Assembly (NCBI RefSeq): GCF_000521465.1
Contig: NZ_BAVR01000024.1
Span: 1-49,717, forward strand
Source: Acetivibrio straminisolvens JCM 21531
Lineage (GTDB): Bacteria > Bacillota > Clostridia > Acetivibrionales > Acetivibrionaceae
DNA: 49,717 bases
Reading direction: 5' to 3'
The position numbers were made by a program, and so were the translations under genes. Below, piece after piece: positions 31,072 to 42,043 of this stretch. The number at the start of each line of letters is the position of its first letter. The stretch's first letter is position 1. The notes beneath the pieces were generated by a model. It saw only the letters and a list, made by a program, of their open reading frames with translations. It had not been told where the DNA came from and searched no databases.

Positions 31072-32349
31072 TCATTTATTATTAATCACTTCATTGAGAA
31101 CCTCAGCAAGATATTTTGCGCTTTCCAGACACTCATTTATGGTATTGCCGTCTCCTCCAATTTCAACAATCAAGGAACCGTTGGTAAGATGCTGATTGTA
31201 ACGGTTTCGGCTCATATAAACCGGTCTTGTGATACCGGGGTACTTTTCATTAAGCTTTTGCTGAAGCTTAAGAGCCAATTTCAAATTTTCTCTCCAATTT
31301 GGATGCTCAAGTCCTGTTCCGTCGGTTCCCACCACAAACATTATTTTTGCCGTATCCTTGCCATTAATCTTACTTGCCACTCTTAGTTTGCTTTCACCCA
31401 ATCCATCCCTGTGGATATCCAAAACTATTTTTATTGAAGGATAGCTTTTTAAAATATTGGTTGCAGTATTGAGGGACCTTCCGTAAGCACCCGTATCCGA
31501 AGGTTGATTGTGAACAGTGGCATTGTGAATCACTTCAATACCGTACTTTTTCCTTAATGTCTGGGCCAGCTCCTCTCCTACTCTTACCACATTGTATCTG
31601 TTATCTGTGGTTCTGCTGGGAATACCGCTTTTATCTAGCTCGCTAAGGTCCTTAATAAATCCTTCTGTAGTGTGAGTATGGTATATTAATACCTTTGGTC
31701 CCTTTTTGTCAAAGTTGATGTTCAAAGGCTCATTAAGAAGCTTTTCAATATCAATTTCACGTTCAATTTCATGGCTGTTAATTGCTATTTTCTCAGCCGT
31801 AATGGTGGTAGTATTCTCGGGAGTGGTATTTCTGTCCAATTCGTTTACGTTGTAAGTTATGCTGCTGGCAGGATATGTAGGCTCAGGTACAGCACTATCG
31901 GATTTTTTACTTTTGTCATTGTTTTCTTCGGAAGTTCCCAGATCTGCCATGTAGAAATAAGGTTCACAGTTCTGATTTTGGGCCAGCAGTTTTTGGTATT
32001 CACCGGTATAATAGCTGTAGAATATCGGTGATTGCGCTCCTAGAATGGTAACAGGATTGCTAAGATCAAAATAGAAAACAAGATTGACAATTTCTTTTAT
32101 CTGTCCCGAAATTGAAATACTAATATTTCCGCTATTGTAAATGGTATCAATGATAGGCATTGAAACATTGAGAGCGGCCCTTAAGGTTTCAACATCAATC
32201 TTCTCTATAATCTTTTTATCGGACCTGTAGAGCATATCCCCTGCAATTGTTCCAATCTTTATTGCCCCAATTGAAAGCAACATTATAAGGGCAATCTTAA
32301 GCAACTTGCCAAAAACAAGCTTTCTTTTTCTCAAACCGTATCCTTTCAT
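31072..32349 (-). CDS. spoIIP: Stage II sporulation protein P (SpoIIP)
   Basis: The 425-residue protein has a membrane anchor at about 17-36 and a C-terminal amidase/endopeptidase domain with VLIYHTHTTEGFI (catalytic His and Glu), KIVLDIHRDG and LIVEIGGDGNT. SpoIIP strips peptides from septal wall as part of the SpoIID-SpoIIM-SpoIIP engulfment machine. GGAGGATAAG precedes ATG 32349. This marks the organism as a spore former. The usual gpr gene is not directly upstream. Confidence 0.95.
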   Translation of the reverse strand: MKGYGLRKRKLVFGKLLKIALIMLLSIGAIKIGTIAGDMLYRSDKKIIEKIDVETLRAALNVSMPIIDTIYNSGNISISISGQIKEIVNLVFYFDLSNPVTILGAQSPIFYSYYTGEYQKLLAQNQNCEPYFYMADLGTSEENNDKSKKSDSAVPEPTYPASSITYNVNELDRNTTPENTTTITAEKIAINSHEIEREIDIEKLLNEPLNINFDKKGPKVLIYHTHTTEGFIKDLSELDKSGIPSRTTDNRYNVVRVGEELAQTLRKKYGIEVIHNATVHNQPSDTGAYGRSLNTATNILKSYPSIKIVLDIHRDGLGESKLRVASKINGKDTAKIMFVVGTDGTGLEHPNWRENLKLALKLQQKLNEKYPGITRPVYMSRNRYNQHLTNGSLIVEIGGDGNTINECLESAKYLAEVLNEVINNK

Positions 32350-32758
32350 CTTATCCTCCGTTAATCCAAGGTTTTTAGTATAGACAATGCAAATTTTTTT
32401 GTATGTTTAAAGAACCCATATATCATATATTGATTATATTCATGAAAAGTTTTTTAATGATAACTATTGATTTTTATCCACAATAATTATATAATGGAAA
32501 TATAGTCTAGTAATATGTAAACGAATTGATTCCAATCTTACTTTTTCATGTATTTTGCATAAAAATAGTGTTTGTTCTTTTGGCTTTTTGTCGTTTAATA
32601 AATATTGCAGTCGTATGCTTTAAATATCTTTAAGTTCGTTATAAAATTTAAATTATCTGTGTTAAGGAGCTTTAGTGTCGCAATCCTTTTTACTTTTTCT
32701 AATTATGCCCTAACTTCTTTTTAATACACAATCTACATACTAACAAGGAGGTATACTC
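32350..32758. other. Divergent intergenic region, no gene seen
   Basis: This 409-base AT-rich gap lies between spoIIP (leftward) and a small zinc-ribbon gene (rightward). It should hold the spoIIP promoter, expected to be sigma-E dependent, but I cannot point to boxes with confidence. No structured RNA or open frame stands out. Confidence 0.4.
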
Positions 32759-32968
32759 ATGTATAACTTTAAAACATTAATTTGCTACAACTGTAAGTCT
32801 GTTATGCTAAACCTTCCCGAAGTGGAAATCTCAAAGCTAAACGGATTGAATTTTATGTGTGAATGTTGCGGACATCAGAATCTTCTCACGAAGAACAAGT
32901 TTTCTAAAAGTATTAATACCAATGACCCCTATATTAATATTCTGAGCGTGGACTCTATGATTTTATAA
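32759..32968 (+). CDS. Zinc-ribbon mini-protein (69 aa)
   Basis: Four cysteines in two CxxC knuckles (Cys9/Cys12 and Cys34/Cys37, with a third Cys36 and His39 beside the second) form a likely zinc ribbon. The C-terminal 30 residues look unstructured. AAGGAGGTATACTC precedes the ATG, a strong ribosome binding site that argues for real translation. A good terminator follows. Function is unknown; such proteins may bind RNA, DNA or a partner protein. Confidence 0.72.
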   Translation: MYNFKTLICYNCKSVMLNLPEVEISKLNGLNFMCECCGHQNLLTKNKFSKSINTNDPYINILSVDSMIL

Positions 32969-32995
32969 CTGGTTGCTTTATTGCGGACTTTACAT

Positions 32996-33032
32996 AAAAA
33001 ACTACTTTGGTCATGCCAAAGTAGTTTTTTAT
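32996..33032. terminator. Bidirectional terminator
   Basis: A near-perfect 13-bp hairpin, AAAACTACTTTGG / CCAAAGTAGTTTTTT, lies between the end of the zinc-ribbon gene and the end of the activase gene and has A/T runs on both sides. Confidence 0.88.
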
Positions 33033-33070
33033 AAAATTATATATTTTATTAAATTTTACACCAAAAGGCC

Positions 33071-36000
33071 TTACACATAAGTCTTGATTTTTTTCTCTTC
33101 ACTATCGTAATCACGTATATTTTCTTCATCTCTTGAATCCGATGCACTCTTCTGGAGATTTTTAAATGCCACAGACAGCATCAGTTTTATTCTGTTAAGC
33201 TGATTTACCTCACTCGCTCCCGGGTCATAATCCACGGCAACAATATTCGAATCCGGATACCGTCTCTTTAGTTCTTTTATCATTCCCTTTCCGGTAACAT
33301 GATTCGGAAGACATGCAAACGGCTGCATACATACTATATTTTTTGCGCCGCTCTTTATGAGCTCTATCATTTCAGCAGTCAAGAACCATCCTTCACCCGT
33401 ATGGTTACCTATTGACAAAACTTCCGATGCCATATCGGCCAATTCATATATCGTACATGGAGCATGGAAGCGTTTGCTTTGGTTCAGCGCTTTTCTCATG
33501 GTCTTCCTATAATACTCAATTCCTGCAATTGCCGCATTGTTAATCATGCAGTCAATCTTTTTGCCCGACAAATGGGTGTATTTGAAGTTTTGGTTGTAGG
33601 CACAGTACAGCAAAAAGTCGGTTAAATCCGGCATCACCGCCTCTGCCCCTTCTCTTTCGATAATGTCAACAATGTTGTTATTTGCCTGAGGATGGAATTT
33701 CACCAAAATCTCACCCACCAGTCCTACCTTGGGTTTTTCTATTCCACAAATATCCAGATTGTCAAAATCTTCTACTATCTTCTTAATATTTTCATTAAAC
33801 TTCCTATGACTTCCTGTTCTGATAGACTCCTTACATTTCTCCACCCAGGATTGATACAACGCATTGGCGGAGCCTTTTACTCTCTCATATGGTCTTACCC
33901 TGTACAACACTCTCATAAGGAGGTCTCCGTAAACAAGGGCAATAAGAGTCTTGTTTATAAGCCCTAAAGACATCTTAAATCCCGGACTTTTTTCAAGACC
34001 TGCAAAATTCAAGGATATTACCGGAACATGGGACAAGCCGGCATCCTTTAAAGCTTTCCTTATAAATCCAATATAGTTTGTAGCCCTGCATCCTCCTGCA
34101 GTCTGGGTTATCATTAGGGAAGTATTGTTAAGGTCGTATTCTCCCGATTTCAGTGCTTCCATCAACTGTCCCACAACGATTATAGAAGGATAGCAGGCGT
34201 CATTGTTTACATGCTTGAGCCTTCATCAATCGCCTTCTTATCAACGTAAGGCAGCACTTTCAGGTTGTATCCCGATACATTAAAGGCTTCCTCTAATAAT
34301 TGGAAATGTATAGGAGACATTTGCGGTACCAATATGGTATGCTTTTTCCTCATTTCCTCGGTAAATAAAACTTTCTTGCAGCTTGCATCGCCCTTCTTTA
34401 TCGTAAAACCGTTTCTATCCCTTTCGTCCATTGCGGCCTTTAAAGACCTTATACGGATTTTCGCTGCACCAAGGTTGTCAATCTCATCTATTTTCAAAAC
34501 CGTATATATTTTTTCGCAACTGGACAGTATTTCCTCCACCTGGTCCGTAGTCACGGCATCAAGGCCGCATCCGAAAGAGTTTAGCTGCACCAGTTCGAGA
34601 TTGGCCTTATCCTTCACAAAGCTTGCCGCTCTATAGAGCCTTGAATGGTAGGTCCATTGGTCAACAACCCTCAAAGGATGCTGAATTTTTCCCAAATGGG
34701 CTATTGAATCCTCTGTAAGAACCGCCATGCCAAAGCCCGTAATAATATTTGGAATACCATGGTTGATTTCCGGGTCAATATGGTAGGGACGTCCGGCAAG
34801 CACAATACCTTTTTTGCCTGTTTCTTCAAGGTATTTAAGTGTCTCTTCCCCTTTTTGCCTTATATCCCCCTTAACTTTTTCGTCCTCCTCTACAGCCTTT
34901 TCTACCGCTCTCTTTATCTCGCGCCAACTGATATCAAAGTCCTTAAACTCTTCATACAATCTTTTGGCAAGTCTCTTTTTGTCATCAAACGGCAGGAAAG
35001 GATTCATAAACCGTATATTCTGCTCTTCTAAGACATCCATGTTGTTTTTAATTACTTCGGGATAGGATGTCACCATAGGGCAGTTGTAGTGATTTGTGCA
35101 GTCTTCGTACTCTTTCACTTCATATGGCAGACATGGATAGAAAATCATGTCCACATCCTTGTTTATCAGATTCATTATATGCCCATGAACAATCTTGGCA
35201 GGGTAGCACGCAGACTCTGACGGTATCGTCTCCATTCCCAGCTCATATATCTTCTTTGAAGATCTGGAAGAGAGCTCCACCCTAAACCCAAGCTCCGTGA
35301 AAAACGTAAACCAGAAAGGATAGTTTCATACATGTTCAGCACCCTTGGGATGCCCAAAGTACCCCTTGTAGCCTGGCTTCTGTCCAACGGCTTGTATGAG
35401 AACAGACGCCTGTATTTATAGTCGAAAAGGTTGGGAACATCATCCCTCTTTATCTCAATTCCCGCACCTCTTTCGCACCTATTTCCGGATATAAACTCTT
35501 TGCCCCCCGAAAAAGTATTTATCGTAAGGAGACAGTTATTGCCGCAAAGGCCGCACCTTCTCATTGACACTTCAATATTAAATTTATCAAGCTCATCAGT
35601 CTTTAAAACGGTGCTTAAATGTCCGTCTACAAATCTTTCCTTTGCAATCAGGGCTACTCCATAGGCTCCCATAAGTCCTGCTATATCAGGTCTTACCGCT
35701 TCTTTGCCTGCTATAAGTTCGAAGCTTCTTAATACCGCATCATTATAAAACGTACCGCCCTGAACAATTACCTTCTCGCCCAGCTCCCTCGGGTCTCTGA
35801 TCTTGATAACCTTCTGAAGAGCATTCTTTATGACAGAATATGAAAGCCCTGCCGATATATCTCCAACAGATGCCCCCTCTTTTTGGGCCTGCTTTACTCT
35901 TGAATTCATAAATACAGTGCACCTGGAACCCAAGTCAACAGGCTTTTGGGCCAGGAGGGCCTCATTTGCAAAATCCTTTACATCCATATTCAGAGAATGG

Positions 36001-37368
36001 GCAAAAGTCTCAATAAAGGACCCGCAACCGGAAGAACAAGCCTCATTAAGCATAATACTGTCAATTACACCATTTTTCACTCTAAGGCATTTCATGTCTT
36101 GCCCACCGATGTCCAGTATAAATTCAACCCCCGGTAAAATAGCATCAGCAGCTTTATAGTGGGCTATTGTCTCAATTTCTCCAATATCAATATCAAGAGC
36201 CGTTTTTATAAGCCCTTCCCCATAGCCTGTAACAGCCGAATTGGCAATTACTGCGGTACCCGGAAGCTGACTGTAAATATCTTTTAATATTTTGACCGCT
36301 GATTTTAAAGGACTTCCATTATTGCTTCCGTAATATGAGTATAAAATAGCTCCATTCTCATCAATCAGCACAGCCTTGGTGGTTGTTGAACCGGCATCAA
36401 TGCCAAGAAAGCACTTTCCTTCAAAGCTCTTTATATCCCGCCTTGGAATAGCACTTTTCCGATGCCTTGCCCGGAAATCCTCAAGCTCCTTATCATCCCT
36501 AAACAAAGGCTGAAGCCTTTCAACTTCATGCACTGTTACACTGTCTAAAACCGAGAGCCTTTCTTCAAGAGATTTAAAGGGTATCACTTTGGATTTTTTC
36601 GAAGACAAGGCAGCTCCCAAAGCCACATAAAGCTGTGCATTGGAAGGAGATATAACTTGATGCTTTTCAAGCTTCAAAGTCTCAACAAACCTGGTCCTAA
36701 GCTCCGATAAAAATTGCAGCGGTCCGCCCAAGAACGCAACATTACCCCTTATGGGTTTGCCGCATGCAAGCCCACTAATCGTCTGATTGACCACTGACTG
36801 GAAAATAGATGCAGCTATATCTTCCCGTGAAGCTCCCTCATTTATAAGAGGCTGTATATCCGTTTTGCAAAACTCCACATCTTGCCGCAATAGGATAAAT
36901 AACCTTGTAGTTCTTTGCCAGTTCGTTAAGGCCTGCCGCATCGGTTTTTAAAAGCGATGCCATCTGGTCAATAAAGGCACCGGTTCCTCCAGCACAGGTT
37001 CCGTTCATCCTCTGCTCAATACCGCCGTCAAAGTAGGTTATTTTTGCATCCTCCCCACCCAGCTCAATCACAACATCCGTATGGGGAATAAAGGTCTCTA
37101 TGGCCTTCGTGCTTGCAATAACCTCTTGAATAAAATCAAGTCCTAGCCATTCGGAAACCGAAATACCTCCCGAACCCGTAACCATTATCGTTATATCATC
37201 ATCGGAAAAAAGACCGTAAGCTTCACTAAGAAGAGAATATATCGTTTTCTTTATGTCCGAATAATGTCTTTGATATTTACTGAATATAATTCTGTCTTGT
37301 TTGTCAAGTACAACCAGTTTTACAGTGGTCGATCCAACATCCAATCCTACATTCAATAGTCTTTTCAT
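33071..37368 (-). CDS. Giant CoA-substrate-specific enzyme activase (2-hydroxyacyl-CoA dehydratase activator family); four single-base losses in this sequence
   Basis: Repaired, this is one protein of about 1433 residues. It has two ASKHA ATPase domains of the BadF/BcrA/HgdC kind: [16 protein letters not shown] with [12 protein letters not shown] in the first, and [16 protein letters not shown] with [12 protein letters not shown] in the second. The Cys in each second motif is the usual iron-sulfur ligand. A CGLCGNNC region and HgdB-like C-terminal parts ([36 protein letters not shown]) follow. HgdC-type proteins use ATP to drive an electron into a dehydratase, but the long fused form has no proven reaction. 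No dehydratase genes are nearby. Breaks lie at about 34219, 35324, 36863 and 36869; with four bases added the length is exactly 1434 codons. Confidence 0.9.
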
Positions 37369-37615
37369 AGCTAACGTAGCTTGTAACAGCTACTTTCACG
37401 CCCCTTTCAATCTACACCTCAACCCTCGAAATAAACAAAATTAAACTCACCTCTTCAAACTATATATACACAAAAAAATCCAATATTATCTCTAAAATTA
37501 TCTCTATCGATAAATACCCAATACTATTGTATTATTAAATAAATTTTATAATTAGTAAACGGTCGTTTTATCCATTATACCCTAAATATACTATAAAACT
37601 ACACATAATTCCATA

Positions 37616-38172
37616 TCATTTAAGAGTGCCTATTTTATTAAAAGGAAAAAATCTGAATATAGCTTTGCCGCCAACATCTTTTATCTCTACAGTTCCAAAG
37701 GTTCTGCTGTCTTTACTCTGACCCGGAAGCCTGTTGTCCCCCAATACATATATATGCCTTTGGGGACACTGAGTTCACTAAATTTTACGTTTACTTCCAA
37801 GGTACCTTGCGCATCAACGTTTATATAATCTTCATCAAGTGCTTCACCATTAACATACACTTTTCCGCCACGGATTTCAATCCTATCTCCTTCCACACCG
37901 ATAACCCTTTTAATTATAGGCTTTCTCTCGGAGTCCAGTCCGGGATAATCGTTTATAGTTACAATATCTCCTCTTTTCAGCCATCCAAATCTGGGACTGA
38001 TTTTCTCGATAATAAGACGGTCACCGTCCTGAAGTGTCGTCTCCATGGAACTTCCGTTCACAATAGTTATCTGTGCGACAAAAGTCACAATAAACAAACC
38101 AATCAGTACGGCTATTACTATGTGAACTGTCCAATCTAAAACTTCTCTAATAAAAGGATTCGTTTTCGTAAT
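37616..38172 (-). CDS. lepB: Signal peptidase I; one frameshift, unusual start
   Basis: The membrane anchor is VLDWTVHIVIAVLIGLFIVTFV. The catalytic Ser lies in IVNGSSMETTL, the Lys in RKPIIKRVIGVEGD, and the last box is GHIYVLGDNRLPGQSKDSR. The last box is out of frame because a G is missing near 37757; adding it gives 185 residues ending in FRFFPFNKIGTLK. The anchor has no ATG in frame. After GGGAGG the frame begins ATA-ATT-ACG-AAA-ACG, so the start is either ATT (38172) or a consensus error of ATG. The enzyme removes signal peptides of exported proteins. Confidence 0.88.
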
Positions 38173-38334
38173 TATTCCTCCCTTGCTGATATATAGTTAT
38201 AACCACCAATATAAGTAGGGGTCATTTATTACCTTGTTATTTCTCAAAATACCGTATTATTAAATTGTATATAATTTAAGCCGATTTTTCAAGTGACGAT
38301 ATTACGATGATACCACTTAATAAAAATAAATACA

Positions 38335-38375
38335 AAAGAGCATGGGACATAAATCATTTTTATACCCATGCTCTT
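38335..38375 (-). terminator. Terminator of the hisS-aspS operon
   Basis: An 11-bp inverted repeat (AAGAGCATGGG / CCCATGCTCTT) is followed on the - strand by TTTTGTATTTATTTT, shortly after the aspS stop. Confidence 0.82.
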
Positions 38376-38408
38376 ATTACTTCATTTACCATATAATATC
38401 ATATAATA

Positions 38409-40189
38409 TCATAAATCCAATTTTATTTTGAGCTCCTCAAGCTGCTTCGGTTCAACGGCATCCGGCGCATTTGACATCAGACAGGATGCATTCTGCACCT
38501 TAGGGAATGCAATAACATCTCTAATGCTGTTTCTTCCGGCCATAAGCATTACCAACCTGTCAAGTCCGAAGGCCATTCCTCCGTGGGGAGGTGTACCGTA
38601 TTTGAAAGCTTCAAGAAGGAATCCAAACCTGTCCCATGCATCTTTTTCGCTAAAGCCGAGAAGGTTAAACATTTTTGACTGAAGCTCCTGACTGTGGATT
38701 CTGATGCTTCCTCCCCCAATTTCCGTACCGTTTAGCACAATATCATATGCCTTTGCTCTAACCTTTAACGGGTCGGTATCCAGCAATTCAATATCCTCAT
38801 CCATAGGGGATGTGAAAGGATGATGCTTTGCCACATAGCGCTTTTCTTCTTCGTCATATTCAAGAAGCGGGAATTCGGTCACCCACAGAAATTTGAATTC
38901 CTTGTTGTCCAGTAAGCCCAGTTTTCTTGCTATCTCAACCCTCAGCTGACCCAATGAGTCAAACACAATCTCATTCTTATCGGCAATAAAACATATAAGG
39001 TCTCCCGGCTCTGCTTCCACCCTTTCCAAAATAGCCTTGATTTCGTCCTCGCTGAAGAACTTGGTAATCGGAGATTTAAGCTCGTTTTCTCCCACAACTA
39101 TCCAAGCTAATCCTTTTGCTCCATAGGTTTTTACGAATTCACCAAGGGCATCTATTTCCTTTCTGCTGAATTTGCTGCCGCAGCCCTTTGCATTTATTGC
39201 CCGAACACTTCCTCCATTTTTGACGGCATCGGCAAATACCTTAAATCCACAGTTTTCTACAAGGTCCGATAAGTTTACCAATTCAAATCCAAACCTGATG
39301 TCCGGTTTGTCGCTTCCAAACCTCTCCATGGCTTCTTTGTACGGCATTCTTAAGAAAGGAGTCTCGAGGTCAACATCAATAGCCTCCTTGAACACCTTTT
39401 TAATAAACCCTTCATTTATTGTAAGTACATCCTCAACATTCACAAAGGACATTTCCAAGTCTATCTGTGTAAACTCAGGCTGCCTGTCGGCTCTAAGGTC
39501 CTCATCTCTAAAGCACTTTACAATCTGGATATACCTGTCAAAACCCGAAACCATCAACAGCTGTTTAAAAAGCTGGGGTGACTGGGGCAGTGCAAAGAAT
39601 TTTCCTGGATGAACCTGCTAGGCACCAGATAGTCCCTTGCTCCTTCAGGAGTGCTTTTGGTAAGCATCGGAGTCTCAATCTCAATAAAACCGTTCTCATC
39701 ATAGTAGTCTCTGGCAATTTTTGCTACCCTATGCCTTAAAATGAGGTTTCTCTGCATATCGGGCCTTCTCAAATCAAGATACCTGTATTTAAGCCTGGTA
39801 GCTTCGTTTACGTCGGAATCCTCTTCAATGTATATGGGAGGAGTCTCAGCGCTGCTTAAAACCCTCAATTCCTTTGCAATAATCTCAATTTCTCCAGTGG
39901 GAAGATTGGGATTTACTGCTTCGGGACTTCTTTTTACAACCTCTCCCACCACGGCCAGCACATATTCGCTTCTGATTGGCACAGCTTTTGCAAAAATCTC
40001 GGGATCGGTTGTGTCGTTAAACACCACTTGGATTATACCGGTCCTGTCTCTTAATGTAACGAAAATTACTCCTCCAAGATTCCTGCTTTTGTTGCACCAT
40101 CCCATAACCGTAACGGTTTTTCCGACATCGGCCACACTAAGCTGGGCACACATATGTGTCCTTTTTAATCCGTAAATAGATTCTCCCAT
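38409..40189 (-). CDS. aspS: Aspartyl-tRNA synthetase; one frameshift in this sequence
   Basis: The N-terminal OB fold has [17 protein letters not shown] and [15 protein letters not shown]. The class II core has [25 protein letters not shown] (given as two joined motifs), then [23 protein letters not shown] and the motif 3 [15 protein letters not shown] bacterial insert (GAD) lies between. The frame breaks at 39614-39615; one more C on the + strand gives [23 protein letters not shown] and 593 residues. It charges tRNA-Asp. It follows hisS by 52 bases in a T-box-controlled operon. Confidence 0.95.
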
Positions 40190-40241
40190 ATATTTTACCC
40201 TCCACTTAAAAATTGCTTTTAATTTATATTAATCGAAGTAA

Positions 40242-41494
40242 TTACATTTTTAGTCTGCATATCAAAGTATCAAGACTTATTTCCTTTTGGTCTCCTGTCT
40301 CCATATTCTTAAGTACCGCTTTACCCGAATCAATCTCATCATCGCCTAAAACAATGCTGTACTTTGCTCCGAGTTTGTCCGCATACTTCATTTGGGCTTT
40401 AACACTTTTTCCTATCAAATCCTTTTGTGCGCTAAGGCCTTCTTTTCGCAACTGATAAACCATTTTCTCCGCATACCTGTCGGCCTTCTCTCCTATTGTA
40501 GCAATGAAAATATCCAAACCCTTCGGTTCCGGGAATGTAATACCCTGGTTTTCCATAACCATCAAAAGCCTTTCCAGTCCTATTGCAAAACCTATTCCCG
40601 GTGTAGGTTTGCCGCCACATGCTTCAATCAATCCGTCATATCTTCCGCCGCCACATACCGTCCCTGTGCGCCTATATTACTCGACACAAATTCAAATACG
40701 GTTTTAGTGTAATAATCAAGTCCTCTTACTATATTTTTATCAACAGTATAATCAATACCAAGGTTTTCAAGTCCTGCCTTGAGTCCTTCAAAATGGCTGT
40801 GGCATTCTCCGCACAAATTCTCTATAAGCGCAGGTGCACCGGCAGTAATTTTTTTGCAAGCTTCCTCCTTGCAGTCAATAATCCTTAAGGGATTTCTTTC
40901 AAACCGTGTATTGCATGTCTCGCACAGCTTATCAAGGTTTGGACTCAGATAATCCTTAAGCTTTTTATTGTATTCGGCCCTGCAGACAGGACAACCTATG
41001 CTGTTTATATTAAGACTAACCTGGTTTATCCCCAGCCGGTCAAAGAACAACCTCAACATGCTTATTATTTCTACATCTATTGAAGGTCCTGCAGCTCCAA
41101 AAGCCTCAACCCCAAACTGGTGAAACTCCCTGTAACGGCCTTTTTGCACATTTTCATACCTGTAAGCCGTAATGTTGTAATATAGCTTCACGGGCTGAGG
41201 ATGCGATGCCATGCCGTTTTCAATGTAGCTCCTCACAACGCCCGCAGTCCCTTCAGGCCGCAATGTAATACTTCTCTGTCCCTTGTCCAGAAAAGTGTAC
41301 ATTTCCTTTTGCACAATATCTGTAGTATCCCCAACTCCCCGTTGGAATAATTCAGTATGTTCAAATACAGGAATGCGAATTTCCTTATAGCCAAAGTCAT
41401 GACACAGCTTTGCTATTTCCTTTTCTATATACTGCCATTTGTGAATTTCTGACGGTAAAATATCCTTTGTTCCTTTCGGTGCCTGTGTTAACAT
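40242..41494 (-). CDS. hisS: Histidyl-tRNA synthetase; one frameshift in this sequence
   Basis: It has class II motif 1 in YKEIRIPVFEHTELFQRGVGDTTDIV (joined parts), motif 2 as LRPEGTAGVVRSY, His-specific loops around VRGLDYYTKTVFEF and GGRYDGLIEACGG, and motif 3 as GFAIGLERLLMV. The anticodon domain completes the protein. A G is lost in the run at 40662-40664 (C on the + strand); adding it restores GAQGTVCGGGRYDG. Of the paired ATGATG codons, 41494 lies seven bases after GGAGG; the frame reaches 41515 without a ribosome binding site. Two internal CxxC pairs (CPVC, CETC, CGECH) are unusual extras typical of some clostridial HisRS. Confidence 0.94.
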
Positions 41495-41540
41495 CATAAA
41501 CCTCCAGTTTTCCATGTTTTATCCTAAAATATATTAAATT

Positions 41541-41795
41541 AATAAAGCCTCCCGTCTGACCAGTGTCAGGGACGAGAGGCTGTTTTCCCGCGGTGCCACC
41601 CTAATAGGCAGTAAAATTGCCCACTTATTAATTCTTTAACGCAAGAATCTGCGGACAGACCTAATCGCATGCAAACTTTCAATCTGCCAGCTCCAAGGTG
41701 TCCTTTCACCAACCTTTTTCCTAAGAGTGCTTTCAGTCACGACACTCTCTCCCTTAAGGAAGTATTGGCTACTTTTCCCCTTCATAGCCATTACA
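41541..41795 (-). promoter_or_regulatory. T-box leader of hisS-aspS
   Basis: On the - strand the leader shows the standard parts. Stem I has an AGTA element (from about 41774), the AGAGAG bulge, the GACTGAAAGC apical loop and then GTGAAAGGACACCTTGGAGC. The T-box AGGGTGGCACCGCGGG lies at 41602-41587, followed by the terminator. Uncharged tRNA is expected to pair with the specifier and the T-box and allow read-through. After GAA and a two-base spacer the specifier reads GAC (Asp, 41702-41700), overlapped by CAC (His, 41700-41698). That fits an operon coding for both HisRS and AspRS. Confidence 0.95.
41547..41580 (-). terminator. T-box-controlled terminator
   Basis: The inverted repeat GCCTCTCGTC..CTGAC / GTCAG..GACGGGAGGC, followed by TTTATTAATTT on the - strand, forms the conditional terminator that competes with the T-box antiterminator. 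Confidence 0.9.
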
Positions 41796-41895
41796 GTATT
41801 TTAAATCATCTAATTTACAATTTATTATTTAATTTTAATTGCCCAAAGCCCAATTGTCAATAGTTTAAATAATATTTAACAATAAAAATCAATAG

Positions 41896-41925
41896 TTGCC
41901 AAATTACCCAATCAACTGATAAAAT
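41896..41925 (+). promoter_or_regulatory. Possible sigma-A promoter for the FHA gene
   Basis: TTGCCA (41896-41901) and TAAAAT (41920-41925) are separated by 18 bases, about 120 bases upstream of the FHA protein start. The match is fair, and AT-rich DNA gives such pairs by chance. Confidence 0.4.
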
Positions 41926-42043
41926 AGTGATATGCCCATGTAGAATTTTAATAAAAAATGTAAAATAATCTTCAAACAAAAGATAAAATATTCAAAATAA
42001 TCATCACAACAACTTTTTTGGTAAACAAGGGGGATATAATTCA

